A stretch of DNA of 48,337 nt from Chloroflexota bacterium (GTDB lineage Bacteria > Chloroflexota > Dehalococcoidia > SHYB01): NCBI GenBank assembly GCA_022572465.1, contig JACZVV010000008.1:1-48337 (forward strand), read 5' to 3'. The position numbers were made by a program, and so were the translations under genes. The notes under the pieces are model-generated. The model saw nothing but the letters and a program-made list of their open reading frames with translations, did not search any database and was not told where the DNA came from. Positions 1-10,349 of this stretch are shown here, in pieces. Positions within the stretch are counted from its first letter, which is position 1. Every line of letters starts with the position of its first letter.

Positions 1-80
1 GAGTGAAAATCCTGAGCTGACCATGCCGGCCAGCGCACAGATACAGGTTGGACGTTCCTCGAAGAGTGTCTCTGGACGAG

Positions 81-110
81 AAACGGCGGCCGATCGATCG
101 GCCGCCGTTT
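81..110 (-). terminator. Palindromic terminator downstream of tRNA-Pro
   Basis: A perfect 30-nt palindrome (two 15-nt arms meeting at GATC) lies 8 nt beyond the CCA end of the tRNA. On the minus strand the last arm ends in TTT followed by CTC, so the U-run is short. Position and stem strength suit an intrinsic terminator for the tRNA transcript. Being symmetrical, it could also stop transcription arriving from the left. Confidence 0.6.
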
Positions 111-118
111 GTTGTTGA

Positions 119-195
<77 letters not shown>

Positions 196-225
196 ATCGT
201 TGGTGGGGTTCGCTGCGTTAGCACA

Positions 226-429
226 TCATTCATCGTCCCACCAAGGCTCAACGCCGGCATTGATAAAATTGAAGCTTCCGGCATTTGCGAGGGCCCCAAG
301 GCGATAGGAGTGCCAACTAGCCTGGGTAGCCGGATCGGCCCTGCCTCCAGACAGTCGCAGGCTCTCATCCGGCTGAACCTCCCAGTAGGCGTCAATCAGG
401 TTGGAGGTGCGCCATTCCTTGTCGTTCAT
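226..429 (-). CDS. Possible small hypothetical protein (67 aa)
   Basis: This is an open frame in the 388-nt gap between tRNA-Pro and the protease remnant. The product has a non-repetitive composition, is rich in W, N and D, and ends in WWDDE. I recognise no family. A GGAGGG sits immediately before the ATG at 429, too close to be ideal; an in-frame GTG at 456 is the alternative start. A promoter-like pair lies at 440-469. It may instead be untranslated leader of the tRNA. The rest of the gap (430-583) shows nothing else. Confidence 0.22.
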   Translation of the reverse strand: MNDKEWRTSNLIDAYWEVQPDESLRLSGGRADPATQASWHSYRLGALANAGSFNFINAGVEPWWDDE

Positions 430-439
430 CCCTCCGACC

Positions 440-469
440 ATTGTAGCAGAGGCCACGTCCCGGCACCAA
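440..469 (-). promoter_or_regulatory. Candidate sigma70 promoter upstream of tRNA-Pro
   Basis: On the minus strand TTGGTG (464-469), an 18-nt spacer and TACAAT (440-445) predict a start near 433. It would serve the small frame at 226-429 or the tRNA-Pro gene through a leader of about 240 nt. The -35 match is only fair. Confidence 0.35.
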
Positions 470-583
470 CGGTGCAGGCGTACCGGTTCCCACTCCCGTC
501 CTTCACTCTATTGTTCGACGATCCCGAAGGCGTCGGACGCGGGTTGTGGGCCTCATGACGGCCGGGGTGGCCAGCCTAAGCGC

Positions 584-1358
584 TCAGATCGGGTAGGCGG
601 CGGTGGCCGAGAGCGAGTTGATCAGCCCGTGGGCGACGATGCCGCCCGCTACGTGGCCTGTTTTATACCGCAGCCATCCGAACAGCAGCCCGCCCGCGAA
701 CGTCGCCACGACGACGCCGGCGATGGCCAGGCCCATCGCCCACTCTGCGGTCAAAGTCCCAGTTTCGGTCAGCAGCTCGTGGGTGGGGCGAACGTGCCAC
801 ACCCCAAAGACGGCGCTGCTCCCCAAGATGGCCCCTCGATGGCCCGACACCCTGAGGAACGCTCCATACAGGAGGCCGCGGAACAGCAACTCCTCGAACA
901 AGGCGGTGCCCAGCGGGATGCGCACGGCGGTCTCGTAGATGAGCCCGCCGACGCTGGCGTCGGTGAGCCGCGAGGTGGCGGTGTCGCTGCCGCTGACTCC
1001 CGGCACAATGATCAACAAAAATAGTGGCAGCAGGACCAGCGCTCCGACGAGCAGGCCGACCTTCAGGCTCCGGCGAAGGCGGCTCTGGTCCAGCCCCAGG
1101 TCAGCCCGGGCCAGCCCCAGGCTGGGGATGGCTCCCCACGCCACCAAACCGAGGAACGCCAGGTTGACGGGAACGTAAGTGACGTCGCGGAACCGGCTCC
1201 GCCATCAGCCCCATGAGGGCGTTGTAGGCGACGATGGCCACGGCTAGGAGGACCAGCGCCGGGGTCCGACGGGCGGCTGCCAGCCCCTGGCGCATGCGGG
1301 TCCGAAGGTGGCCGATGGTCTGCGAGAGGCTGACGCCGCTGTCCGTAGTGAAGGCCAT
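584..1358 (-). pseudogene. CPBP-family intramembrane metalloprotease, frameshifted
   Basis: The reading frame is split. The N-terminal part starts at the ATG at 1358, preceded by GGTGGGAG, and gives a charged stretch followed by a membrane helix around AVAIVAYNALMG. It then runs into a non-homologous tail. The remainder is in another frame from about position 1190 down to the stop at 584. It carries the CPBP (CAAX protease and bacteriocin-processing) hallmarks: FEELLFRGLL with the EExxxR metal motif, then FGVWHVRP with the second conserved His, and several membrane helices. One missing or extra base between about 1170 and 1205 would restore one protein of about 257 aa, normal for the family. 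Either the gene is recently dead or this is a sequencing error. If intact it would be a membrane protease of unknown substrate. Confidence 0.75.
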
Positions 1359-1474
1359 GCTCCCACCCCGCCTGCCGGCGACGGCCGGGGAACAACGGGA
1401 CTATACCACCCCCGGGGCGGGTGGGCAGCAGTCCACCGTGTGGGCGACGCTTGACACGGAGCCGCCCCATGGAT

Positions 1475-1508
1475 AAAAACAAACGGCCCCGAATTGCTCC
1501 GGGGCCGT
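1475..1508 (-). terminator. Intrinsic terminator after tRNA-fMet
   Basis: On the minus strand ACGGCCCCG pairs with CGGGGCCGT across a short loop and is followed by TTGTTTTTAT. The GC-rich stem with a U-rich tail is a classical Rho-independent terminator. It lies 17 nt past the tRNA-fMet CCA end and probably closes a 23S-fMet transcription unit. Confidence 0.8.
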
Positions 1509-1524
1509 CCACTTCTGTTAGGGT

Positions 1525-1599
1525 TGGTAGCGGGGGCAGGACTCGAACCTGCGACCTTCGGGTTATGAGCCCGACGAGCTGCCGCTGCTCCACCCCGCG
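1525..1599 (-). tRNA. Initiator tRNA-fMet (anticodon CAT)
   Basis: The minus strand gives acceptor CGCGGGG/CCCCGCT, D arm GAGC/GCTC, an anticodon stem ending in three G:C pairs (GGG CTCATAA CCC), T arm GCAGG/CCTGC and an encoded CCA. Two features mark it as the initiator: position 1 cannot pair with position 72 (C opposite U), and the anticodon stem has three consecutive G:C pairs. The D loop is two bases shorter than in E. coli initiator tRNA. It lies 265 nt beyond the 23S 3' end and may be co-transcribed with it. Confidence 0.95.
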
Positions 1600-1840
1600 A
1601 CGGCGGGTAGCACCCGCAGGCAAGCTACCCCTGACGGTCGGCCTGTCCTTGCTTCTCAGGCAGGTGTTCGGCTGCTTCTGCGCCCTGGCTTCGCTGGAAG
1701 CGACGTCCGGGACCATGTATCTCTCGGGCAGCCAACTTGCGCCGGAACCATCAACCCTGCCGCATCAGCGCGACTGGCTAGGATATCTTCGCGGCATCGC
1801 CTTCTGAGCCTTGAGTGCTATCCAACTAAAGAGCGAGTCA
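1600..1840. other. 23S to tRNA-fMet spacer, no 5S gene seen
   Basis: I looked for a 5S rRNA here because 5S normally follows 23S. The conserved 5S core (CCGAACACGG-like, on the minus strand) and the paired termini are not present. Short open frames here have no protein-like character. The spacer probably belongs to the 23S primary transcript. Confidence 0.5.
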
Positions 1841-1863
1841 TGCTTCTCAGCGCGCTTTAATGT

Positions 1864-1872
<9 letters not shown>
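1841..1872 (-). repeat. 3' arm of 23S rRNA processing stem
   Basis: The plus-strand sequence here (GCTTCTCAGCGCGC, then TTAATGTAGGTCAAG) matches the minus strand just before and into the 23S 5' end (4850-4882: GCTTCTCGTCGTGC, then CTTAATGTAGGTCAAG). In the transcript the two ends therefore pair over about 30 nt with few mismatches. This is the long stem that bacterial RNase III cuts during 23S maturation. Confidence 0.8.
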
Positions 1873-4849
<2,977 letters not shown>

Positions 4850-4858
<9 letters not shown>

Positions 4859-4882
4859 TACATTAAGGCACGACGAGAAGCT
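4850..4882 (-). repeat. 5' arm of 23S rRNA processing stem
   Basis: This is the partner of the arm at 1841-1872. The minus strand reads AGCTTCTCGTCGTGCC and then runs into TTAATGTAGGTCAAGC at the mature 23S 5' end. Retention of both arms supports a functional, independently processed 23S precursor. Confidence 0.8.
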
Positions 4883-5224
4883 TCGGCTGCCGAAATCGCC
4901 CGCCTCGCTGGAACGCCCAGCCCAACGGACGCGTCCGACATTCGAATTTTCACTCGCTCTTCAGGTGTTAAGGTGCTAGCCCGCCCCGATGGCATCGAGG
5001 TGAGCCCGACCGTCTTTCCGACGCCCTCGGCAGCGCCCGACACCGTCCAGGCGCCCCCGAGGGAGGGGGAGAGCGTCGCATCGCGGACAAGAAAAACGGC
5101 CCGATGCCTCACCGAGCCGCTTCAAACGCGGTCAGCGACATCTCGTTCGCTATCTTATGGGTTGCGTACCAACTGTCCGTGATGCTCCGGGCTTTCGTAC
5201 GTTTCGCCGTCGCCAGCGACACGC
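4883..5224 (-). other. Long 5' leader of the 23S transcript
   Basis: About 340 nt separate the predicted transcription start (near 5224) from the processing stem. No 16S 3' end (anti-Shine-Dalgarno region) and no tRNA is present. A GCATCG...CGATGC inverted repeat around a T-rich loop occurs at about 5075-5105 and could be an attenuator or processing hairpin. No credible protein is encoded. I did not find a clear boxA antitermination element. Confidence 0.4.
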
Positions 5225-5230
5225 ATGGTC

Positions 5231-5258
5231 AGTATAGCAGGCGGCCTCTCGATGTCAA
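5231..5258 (-). promoter_or_regulatory. Promoter of the solitary 23S rRNA gene
   Basis: On the minus strand a perfect -35 TTGACA (5253-5258), a 16-nt spacer and -10 TATACT (5231-5236) predict a start near 5224. It is one of the best sigma70 matches in the window, as expected for rRNA. Its presence shows that the 23S is transcribed independently of any 16S gene. Confidence 0.85.
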
Positions 5259-5339
5259 GAGGAAACCGTCGCCTCGCGGCGGCGAATTCCCCCGGACGCA
5301 GATCACTGCCCGGCGCGGGTTAGAACAAGGGGCGCCTCC

Positions 5340-5565
5340 GGAGGATCCAGGCGGGCCCTGAGCCCTGGCGAGCTCAGTGGTGACGCCGTCGCCGGTCCAG
5401 AACAGGTCGTTTTCGCCGTCGCCGCTCTCGCATTCGAACTGGTCCCCCACTCCGTCGCGGTTGGCGCAGGCATGGCCGTCGGCGGCAGAGCGACGTCGCC
5501 GCTGCAGCCCGCCAGGAGCAGCGCGCAAAGGCCATGGCCAACCGATAGATACGCTCGTCCGGCAT
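5340..5565 (-). pseudogene. Relic of a small secreted lipoprotein
   Basis: Pieces of one protein are spread over three minus-strand frames. Frame one starts at the ATG at 5565 (MPDERIYRLAMAF). Frame two continues with a hydrophobic stretch and lipobox, LCALLLAGCSGD. Frame three carries ACANRDGVGDQFECESG and then LFWTGDGVTTEL. Together they read as a signal peptide, lipobox cysteine and a short Asp/Gly/Cys-rich mature domain. Two frameshifts separate them and there is no sensible C-terminus before the 23S promoter. It is best read as a decayed lipoprotein gene. I do not recognise the family of the mature part. Confidence 0.45.
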
Positions 5566-5682
5566 CGCGGTCTTGTGAGACGTCGAATCGAGAAACGCGT
5601 CGAATCGTACCGGCAACCGTTTCCAAGAAGACGCCGCACGGTTCCCGGACCCGCGCGGCGGCGACGGGCCATGCATGCCGCG

Positions 5683-6906
5683 CTAGGCGATGGCGCCGTC
5701 CCGCTCGAGCCCTTCGGCCACCGGGCCGGACATCCCCAGCAGCTCCCGAAAAACGTAGTGGTTGTCCTGGCCCAGCACCGGTGCAGACCGGCGGAGCTTG
5801 CCTGGCGTCTTGGAGAGCTTCCAGTGAATGCCGTTGACCGTCAAGGGGCCGAAGGGGTGCTGGACCTGGACCCAGCCATCGCGAGCGAGAAAGTGAGGGT
5901 TCAGAAAAGCTTGCCGGTCGCTCTGGGCGGGAAAGGCCGGCACGCCGGCCGTTTGAAGCAGGGCGGCGATCTCGAAGGCGTCATGCCCTCGCGTCCATCG
6001 GGCGATGCGCTTGTCGAGATCGTCCTGGTGGCGCAGCCGCCGGTACCCGTCGTCGAACCGCCGCTGACGGGCCCACCTTTCCTGGGAAGGGCCCATGGCC
6101 CGGCGGAACGACCGCCACTGCTCGTCCGACTCCACGGCGATGGCAACCCACGCGTCGTCGCCGGCGCAGGGGTAGACGCCGTGGGGCGCCATGGCCACGT
6201 CCCGGTTCCCCATCGGGCCGGGCACTCGGCCGTTCCACTGATAGTCCAGCACCTGGCTTCCGTACATCGTCGACGTCGCCTCCCACTGACTCAGGTCGAT
6301 GTACTGGCCCAGGCCGGTGCGATTCCGATGGCGCAGCGCCGACAGCACCGACAGCAGGCCCAGGTAGCCCACCAGCGGGTCGATGAGGGCGGTGCCGAAG
6401 GCCTGGGGCGGTCCGTCGATGTAGCCCTGCATGCTGTCCAGGCCGGTGAGGCATGAGAGCGTCGAGCCGAAGGTGGTGATCTGGTTCAGAGGGCCGGTCT
6501 GTCCCCCTGCCGAGAGGGAGATCATGATCAGGTCCGGCCTGACCTCCCGGAGCGACGTGAAGTCCAGACCCCAGCGGCCGATGGTCCCCGGCCGGAAGTT
6601 CTCCACGGCGATGTCGGCGGTGGAGACCAGCTCCAGCGCGATGTCCCGGCTTTCGGGCCGGCTCAGGTCCAACGTCACGCTTTTCTGACCCCGCAGCAGC
6701 GTGAGGGAGGAGTGATTGAGCAGCGAGACGTCCTTGTAGTTGGCGCCGCTGAGACGAGTGTTGTCGACGCGGCGGCCGGTCTCGATCTTGATCACCTCCG
6801 CGCCCATGTCGGCCAGAGCGCCGGCCAGCGCGGGCGCGGCCCAGATCCAGCCGAAGTTGATCACTCGCAGGTTGCGGAGCGGCAGGTCGTCGTTTTTCGT
6901 TGTCAT
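5683..6906 (-). CDS. CaiB/BaiF family III CoA-transferase, catalytic (A) type
   Basis: This 407-aa protein has the family length. It opens with LRNLRVINFGWIWAAPALAG and DMGAEVIKIE (the CoA-binding Rossmann half). ADIAVENFRPGTIGRWGL, around residues 97-114, is the family signature. RTGLGQYIDLSQWE follows the active-site segment. The aspartate that forms the acyl-anhydride with the carboxylate substrate in formyl-CoA transferase aligns with D176 (ALIDPLVG, exactly 20 residues before TGLGQ), so the enzyme should be competent. It transfers CoA from an acyl-CoA to a free carboxylic acid; the substrate cannot be read from sequence. On the minus strand it follows the B-type gene at 7130-8416 after a 223-nt gap. 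This is the most divergent of the three A-type members. Confidence 0.9.
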   Translation of the reverse strand: MTTKNDDLPLRNLRVINFGWIWAAPALAGALADMGAEVIKIETGRRVDNTRLSGANYKDVSLLNHSSLTLLRGQKSVTLDLSRPESRDIALELVSTADIAVENFRPGTIGRWGLDFTSLREVRPDLIMISLSAGGQTGPLNQITTFGSTLSCLTGLDSMQGYIDGPPQAFGTALIDPLVGYLGLLSVLSALRHRNRTGLGQYIDLSQWEATSTMYGSQVLDYQWNGRVPGPMGNRDVAMAPHGVYPCAGDDAWVAIAVESDEQWRSFRRAMGPSQERWARQRRFDDGYRRLRHQDDLDKRIARWTRGHDAFEIAALLQTAGVPAFPAQSDRQAFLNPHFLARDGWVQVQHPFGPLTVNGIHWKLSKTPGKLRRSAPVLGQDNHYVFRELLGMSGPVAEGLERDGAIA

Positions 6907-7014
6907 GGTTACCGTGGCGCGTGGGCCGAGGATGAAACCCGCCCTTCTACATCACCCCCTCCGCTTGGCTCAGCAACTGTCTTGGCTGTCAAGATACAAG
7001 GGCAAGCTCTGAAT

Positions 7015-7035
7015 CCTCCCGAAACAGTCGGGAGG
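7015..7035 (-). terminator. Hairpin in the spacer between two CoA-transferase genes
   Basis: CCTCCCGA pairs with TCGGGAGG across a 4-5 nt loop, about 100 nt past the stop codon of the upstream gene. There is no U-run, so it may be an mRNA-stabilising hairpin rather than a terminator. The remaining 200 nt of the spacer show only a GC-rich stem near 7045-7070. Confidence 0.3.
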
Positions 7036-7129
7036 CCGAAGGGTCTGGGGAGGGGTTGCCCCCCGGCGCCCCAGATTCATCGGACCGAATTGCCGGGGCA
7101 CAGCATGACATTCCGGAATGATTTCACGA

Positions 7130-8416
7130 TTACACGGTCCCTGCCTTTCGAAGCCGGGCCAGCTCGCCGCTGCTAACCCCCAACCGCCCGCACAGCACCT
7201 CGGCGTTGTGCTCACCCAGACGCGGGGCGGGCCGTCGCAGCACCCACGGCGTCAGGCTCATCCGGTACGGCGGTCCGGGCAGCTCCATCGCGCCGAGACC
7301 CGGCTGCCGCGTCTCGATGAAGAAGCCCCGCGCCCGCAGGTGGAAGTTGCCGAAGACCTCTCCGATGTCGTAGACCGCCGTGGACGGCGCCCGGTGTTCC
7401 TGGCAGGCGAGGAAGATCTCTTCCTTCCCGCGTTGGTCGAGCCACGGCTGCATCATGGCGTAGATCTCGGGGCCGTACGGCGCGCGCACCTCGTAACGGC
7501 CTCGGAACATCTCCGGCGTGGCCCACTCCGGCGAGCCCATGGCCTTCACCAGGCCGTCCCACATGTGGGCCTCCGAGGCGAAGATGAAGACGTAGCCATC
7601 CTTGCACGGGAGCATCGCCGCGGGGACGCCGCCGCGCTGGGCGCTCCCGCGCCGGGCGTTGTGCAGCCCCTTCTCGTAGAAGAGCGACACCAGGCCGTAG
7701 CCGAGCGTGCTGACGGACAGGACCTCGGTCTCGGAGATATCGATGAGCTGCCCCTGGCCGATGCGGTCGCGGCCGTGGTAGGCCAGCATCACGGCCGCGG
7801 CGGCGTTGACCCCGGCATAGTAACTGGCGTACTCGCCGCTGGCGCGCAGGGGCTCGCGGTCCGGCTCGCCCAGGTAACGGTGGCCCAGGGCCGAGCCGTG
7901 CCACGCGGTGAGATCGCCGCCGAGGTAGTCCCTGTACGGCCCGGTGAGGCCGAAGGGCCGGATGGAAGCGGCCAGCAGCATCGGGTTGACGTGGCTGAGA
8001 GCGCCGTAGCCAAGGCCACGCCGCTCCATGACGCCCGGCGGCGCGTTCTCGATGAAGACGTCGGAGGCGCGGAGAAGCTCCAGGAGCAGGCGGCGTCCCG
8101 TCTCGGTGTCCAGGTCCAGCGTCAAGCCGCGCTTGTTCGTGTTGAGCGCGATGTACTGGGCGCTTCGCTCGGGGTCCGGCTCGTCGCCGGGGAAGGGGCC
8201 AAGGCTTCGGGAGCGGTCGCCCGCCGGCGGCTCGACCTTGATCACGTCGGCGCCCAGATCGGCCAGCAGCTTGGCGGCGAAGGGCGCCGCAACGCCGTCG
8301 CCGTACTCGACGACGCGCAGGCCGGCGAGGGAGGTTCGACTATTCGGGAGCGGGTCAGGAGTCGGGACAGAGAGGTTGCCCGGCGCGGGGTACGAGGTGC
8401 GAGAAGAGGGAGGCAA
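7130..8416 (-). CDS. CaiB/BaiF family III CoA-transferase, degenerate (B) type
   Basis: This 428-aa protein has LAGLRVVEYGDGVAAPFAAK, LADLGADVIKVEPPAGD, NTNKRGLTLDLDTETG, DVFIENAPPGVMERRGL and IGQGQLIDISE, so the fold is clearly CaiB/BaiF. The catalytic aspartate of formyl-CoA transferase aligns with S198 (EYASYYAG, 20 residues before IGQGQ). The nearest acid, E195, is three residues off register. It may therefore be a non-catalytic partner of the A-type enzyme encoded next on the strand (5683-6906). The only plausible start is TTG at 8416, five bases after the stop of the 8422-8736 gene. The first 30 residues are Pro/Ser-rich and unlike the family, so the true start may be a nearby non-standard codon. 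Substrate unknown. Confidence 0.88.
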   Translation of the reverse strand: MPPSSRTSYPAPGNLSVPTPDPLPNSRTSLAGLRVVEYGDGVAAPFAAKLLADLGADVIKVEPPAGDRSRSLGPFPGDEPDPERSAQYIALNTNKRGLTLDLDTETGRRLLLELLRASDVFIENAPPGVMERRGLGYGALSHVNPMLLAASIRPFGLTGPYRDYLGGDLTAWHGSALGHRYLGEPDREPLRASGEYASYYAGVNAAAAVMLAYHGRDRIGQGQLIDISETEVLSVSTLGYGLVSLFYEKGLHNARRGSAQRGGVPAAMLPCKDGYVFIFASEAHMWDGLVKAMGSPEWATPEMFRGRYEVRAPYGPEIYAMMQPWLDQRGKEEIFLACQEHRAPSTAVYDIGEVFGNFHLRARGFFIETRQPGLGAMELPGPPYRMSLTPWVLRRPAPRLGEHNAEVLCGRLGVSSGELARLRKAGTV

Positions 8417-8421
8417 AGCCG

Positions 8422-8736
8422 TTACGACCGCCTGGACGCATGCGTCTTGGCCTCGAACTCGGCAAGGGCGATGAGGAGCTCGACATCCGAAACGTCATCT
8501 TGCGAGGCTTCGGATATGAAGTCCCGCGCCTCCGCGATCTCTTCCCGAGACATCTTCTTCAGAGCCTCGACCATTTCCCCGAGGGAGGCGGTCCGTCCAC
8601 GGTGAAGCGCAGCCAGGATCGTGTAAGCCAGCGACCGAGCCGGGGTCTGGAAAGCGCTACCTTGCCGCACTCTTCGCTTCGCCAGGTCGATAAACAGCCG
8701 ACGTGCTTGGACTTTGTCTGTGACAGTGCTAGTCAT
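8422..8736 (-). CDS. Small helical protein of unknown function (104 aa)
   Basis: I do not recognise a family. The protein is highly charged and predicted helical: a basic N-terminal region (VQARRLFIDLAKRRVRQG), an Ala/Leu segment, then an acidic C-terminal half with two helices (SREEIAEARDFI and DVSDVELLIALAEFEAK). Codon use resembles real genes and differs from shadow frames. It ends 5 nt before the start of the CoA-transferase at 8416, so the two are probably co-transcribed and may be translationally coupled. The ATG at 8736 lacks a clear ribosome binding site. The 138-nt region upstream (8737-8874) shows no convincing promoter. Confidence 0.55.
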   Translation of the reverse strand: MTSTVTDKVQARRLFIDLAKRRVRQGSAFQTPARSLAYTILAALHRGRTASLGEMVEALKKMSREEIAEARDFISEASQDDVSDVELLIALAEFEAKTHASRRS

Positions 8737-8874
8737 GGCGCCACATCGTTGTAAGGAAGCCTATTCGCTGAACGTCAGAAGACCGTGATCGCGGAAGGGA
8801 GCACGTCGAGCGTGTATGCGCGAGCGGCCCATTTGCCACACTCCCGATCTATTGTAACGGCTGCCGCGCCACCC

Positions 8875-10119
8875 CTACTGAAAGACCCCGTCCTCGGCCA
8901 GCCTGGCGTACTCGTCGTCGGGCATGTCGATGAACGTCTTGTACACCAGCTCGTTGTGCTCGCCGATGAGGGCGCCCGGGCGGAACGCCGCCGGCGTCTC
9001 GCTGAGCCAGAACGCCGGGTGGGTGTGGGCGTGGGGGCCGATGCGCGGGTGGTCCACCTGGACGAACTGCCCGATGTGGGCCAGCTGCGGGTCGGCGTGG
9101 AGCTCGCGCGCCGTGGCGACGACGCTGGAGGGCACCCGCTCCGCCTGAAGCCGCTCCACGGCTTCGTCCGGCGTCAGGTCGACGGTCCATTGCTCCACCA
9201 GCGCATCGAGGTCGCCGGCGTGGCGCACGCGGCCCAACGTCGTCTCGAATCGCTCGTCGCGCGTCCATCCTTCACCGGAAGCGCCGATGGCGCGGCGGAA
9301 ACCTTCCCACTCCTCGTCGCTGGTCACGGCGATCGCCACCCAATCGCCCTGAGGCGAATCGCCTTTGCATCGATACACGCCGTGGGGCGACCAGTAAGGC
9401 GACCGGTTCCCCACCCGCTGCTGGATCCGGCCGTTGGCAGCGTAGTCGATGAACGCCGGCGCCAGCATGTGCACCGCCGTCTCGAACTGCGAGACATCGA
9501 TCCACTGGCCTTCGCCGGTGCGGTCACGATGCTCCAGGGCGGCAAGCAGGGCCGTGGCGGCGAACCAGGGGCTGATCACGTCGGTGTATGGAATCGCTAG
9601 GCCCAGGGGCTCGCGATCGGGCCAGCCGGTGAAGTGATTGATGCCCACCAGCGCTCCCAGGGTCTGGCCCAGGCCTGGGTGAGTGGCGTTGGGCCCGGCG
9701 GCGCCCTGCATCGACGAGCTGATCATGATTATGTCGGGCTTGATCCGCTTCAGGTCGGGGTAGGCCAGCCCCCAACGGCCCATCACGCCGGGGCTGAAGT
9801 TCTCGGCGACGATGTCGGCCCAGGCGACCAGCCGCTTGGCCACGTCGATCCCCTCGGGCCTGGTCATGTTCAGCGTGATGCTGTACTTGGAGGTGTTGAT
9901 GTCGGTGTAGTAGGCGCTGTTGTTGCGGCCGGGCTTGCCGCGAAAGGGCGGCGCCACCCTGGGACCGTCCAGCCGGAGGTTGGACTCGACCTTGACGACG
10001 GTGGCCCCGTGGACGGCCAGGGTCTTGGTGGTCATCGGCCCGGCCACGGCCCAGCTAAAGTCCAGGACCTTGACCCCCGCCAGGGCTTGCCTCTGGGCTT
10101 CGCGTTGGGTCTGTTCCAT
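8875..10119 (-). CDS. CaiB/BaiF family III CoA-transferase, catalytic (A) type
   Basis: This 414-aa protein starts at the ATG at 10119 (MEQTQREAQRQ). The frame stays open further upstream, but that stretch is the palindromic repeat and is not protein-like. The N-terminus VKVLDFSWAVAGPMTTKTLA is nearly the same as in the gene at 44981. ADIVAENFSPGVMGRWGL, RTGEGQWIDVSQFE and a C-terminal GEHNELVYK follow. The catalytic aspartate aligns with D180 (IPYTDVISPW, 20 residues before TGEGQ). It lies downstream of the B-type gene 10350-11597, separated by 230 nt holding a large palindrome. Together they form the second B-A pair and are clear paralogues of the pair at 43734-46237. Confidence 0.92.
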   Translation of the reverse strand: MEQTQREAQRQALAGVKVLDFSWAVAGPMTTKTLAVHGATVVKVESNLRLDGPRVAPPFRGKPGRNNSAYYTDINTSKYSITLNMTRPEGIDVAKRLVAWADIVAENFSPGVMGRWGLAYPDLKRIKPDIIMISSSMQGAAGPNATHPGLGQTLGALVGINHFTGWPDREPLGLAIPYTDVISPWFAATALLAALEHRDRTGEGQWIDVSQFETAVHMLAPAFIDYAANGRIQQRVGNRSPYWSPHGVYRCKGDSPQGDWVAIAVTSDEEWEGFRRAIGASGEGWTRDERFETTLGRVRHAGDLDALVEQWTVDLTPDEAVERLQAERVPSSVVATARELHADPQLAHIGQFVQVDHPRIGPHAHTHPAFWLSETPAAFRPGALIGEHNELVYKTFIDMPDDEYARLAEDGVFQ

Positions 10120-10156
10120 GCTCTCTCTACTTTCCAAAGCAGCGCTGTCGCCGGCT

Positions 10157-10328
10157 TCTCCAAATGTCATCCCGAGTTCGCCGGTCTCTCCAAATGTCAT
10201 CCTGAGTCCACCGTAGGCGGGCGAAGGATCTCGCAACCAGGTCCACCCCTCGCCTGGGTCGGCTGGTTGCGGGTGGTCGTGAGTGTCCGCGAGATTCTTC
10301 GTCCCGACAGGTCGGGACTCAGAATGAC
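10157..10328. repeat. Palindromic interspersed element between paired CoA-transferase genes
   Basis: Left arm 10196-10234 (GTCATCCTGAGTCC, then GGGCGAAGGATCTCGC) is the inverted partner of 10289-10328, whose complement reads GTCATTCTGAGTCC, then GGGACGAAGAATCTCGC. An inner stem pairs CAACCAG (10234-10240) with CTGGTTG (10263-10269). A partial second copy of the left end (CTCCAAATGTCATCCCGAGT) sits at 10157-10177. Such CATYCTGAGT...GAAGRATCT elements resemble REP or MITE-like non-coding repeats dispersed in many bacterial genomes. In the minus-strand transcript it forms a long hairpin between the two cistrons. Confidence 0.75.
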
Positions 10329-10349
10329 GGGTTGTGTCGTTCTTCGCTC

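Noticed and set aside
1600-1863. 5S rRNA gene downstream of 23S
   Set aside because: No conserved 5S core or paired termini could be found on the minus strand.
4883-5230. 16S rRNA 3' end or tRNA in the 23S leader
   Set aside because: No anti-Shine-Dalgarno region, no tRNA cloverleaf and only about 340 nt available.
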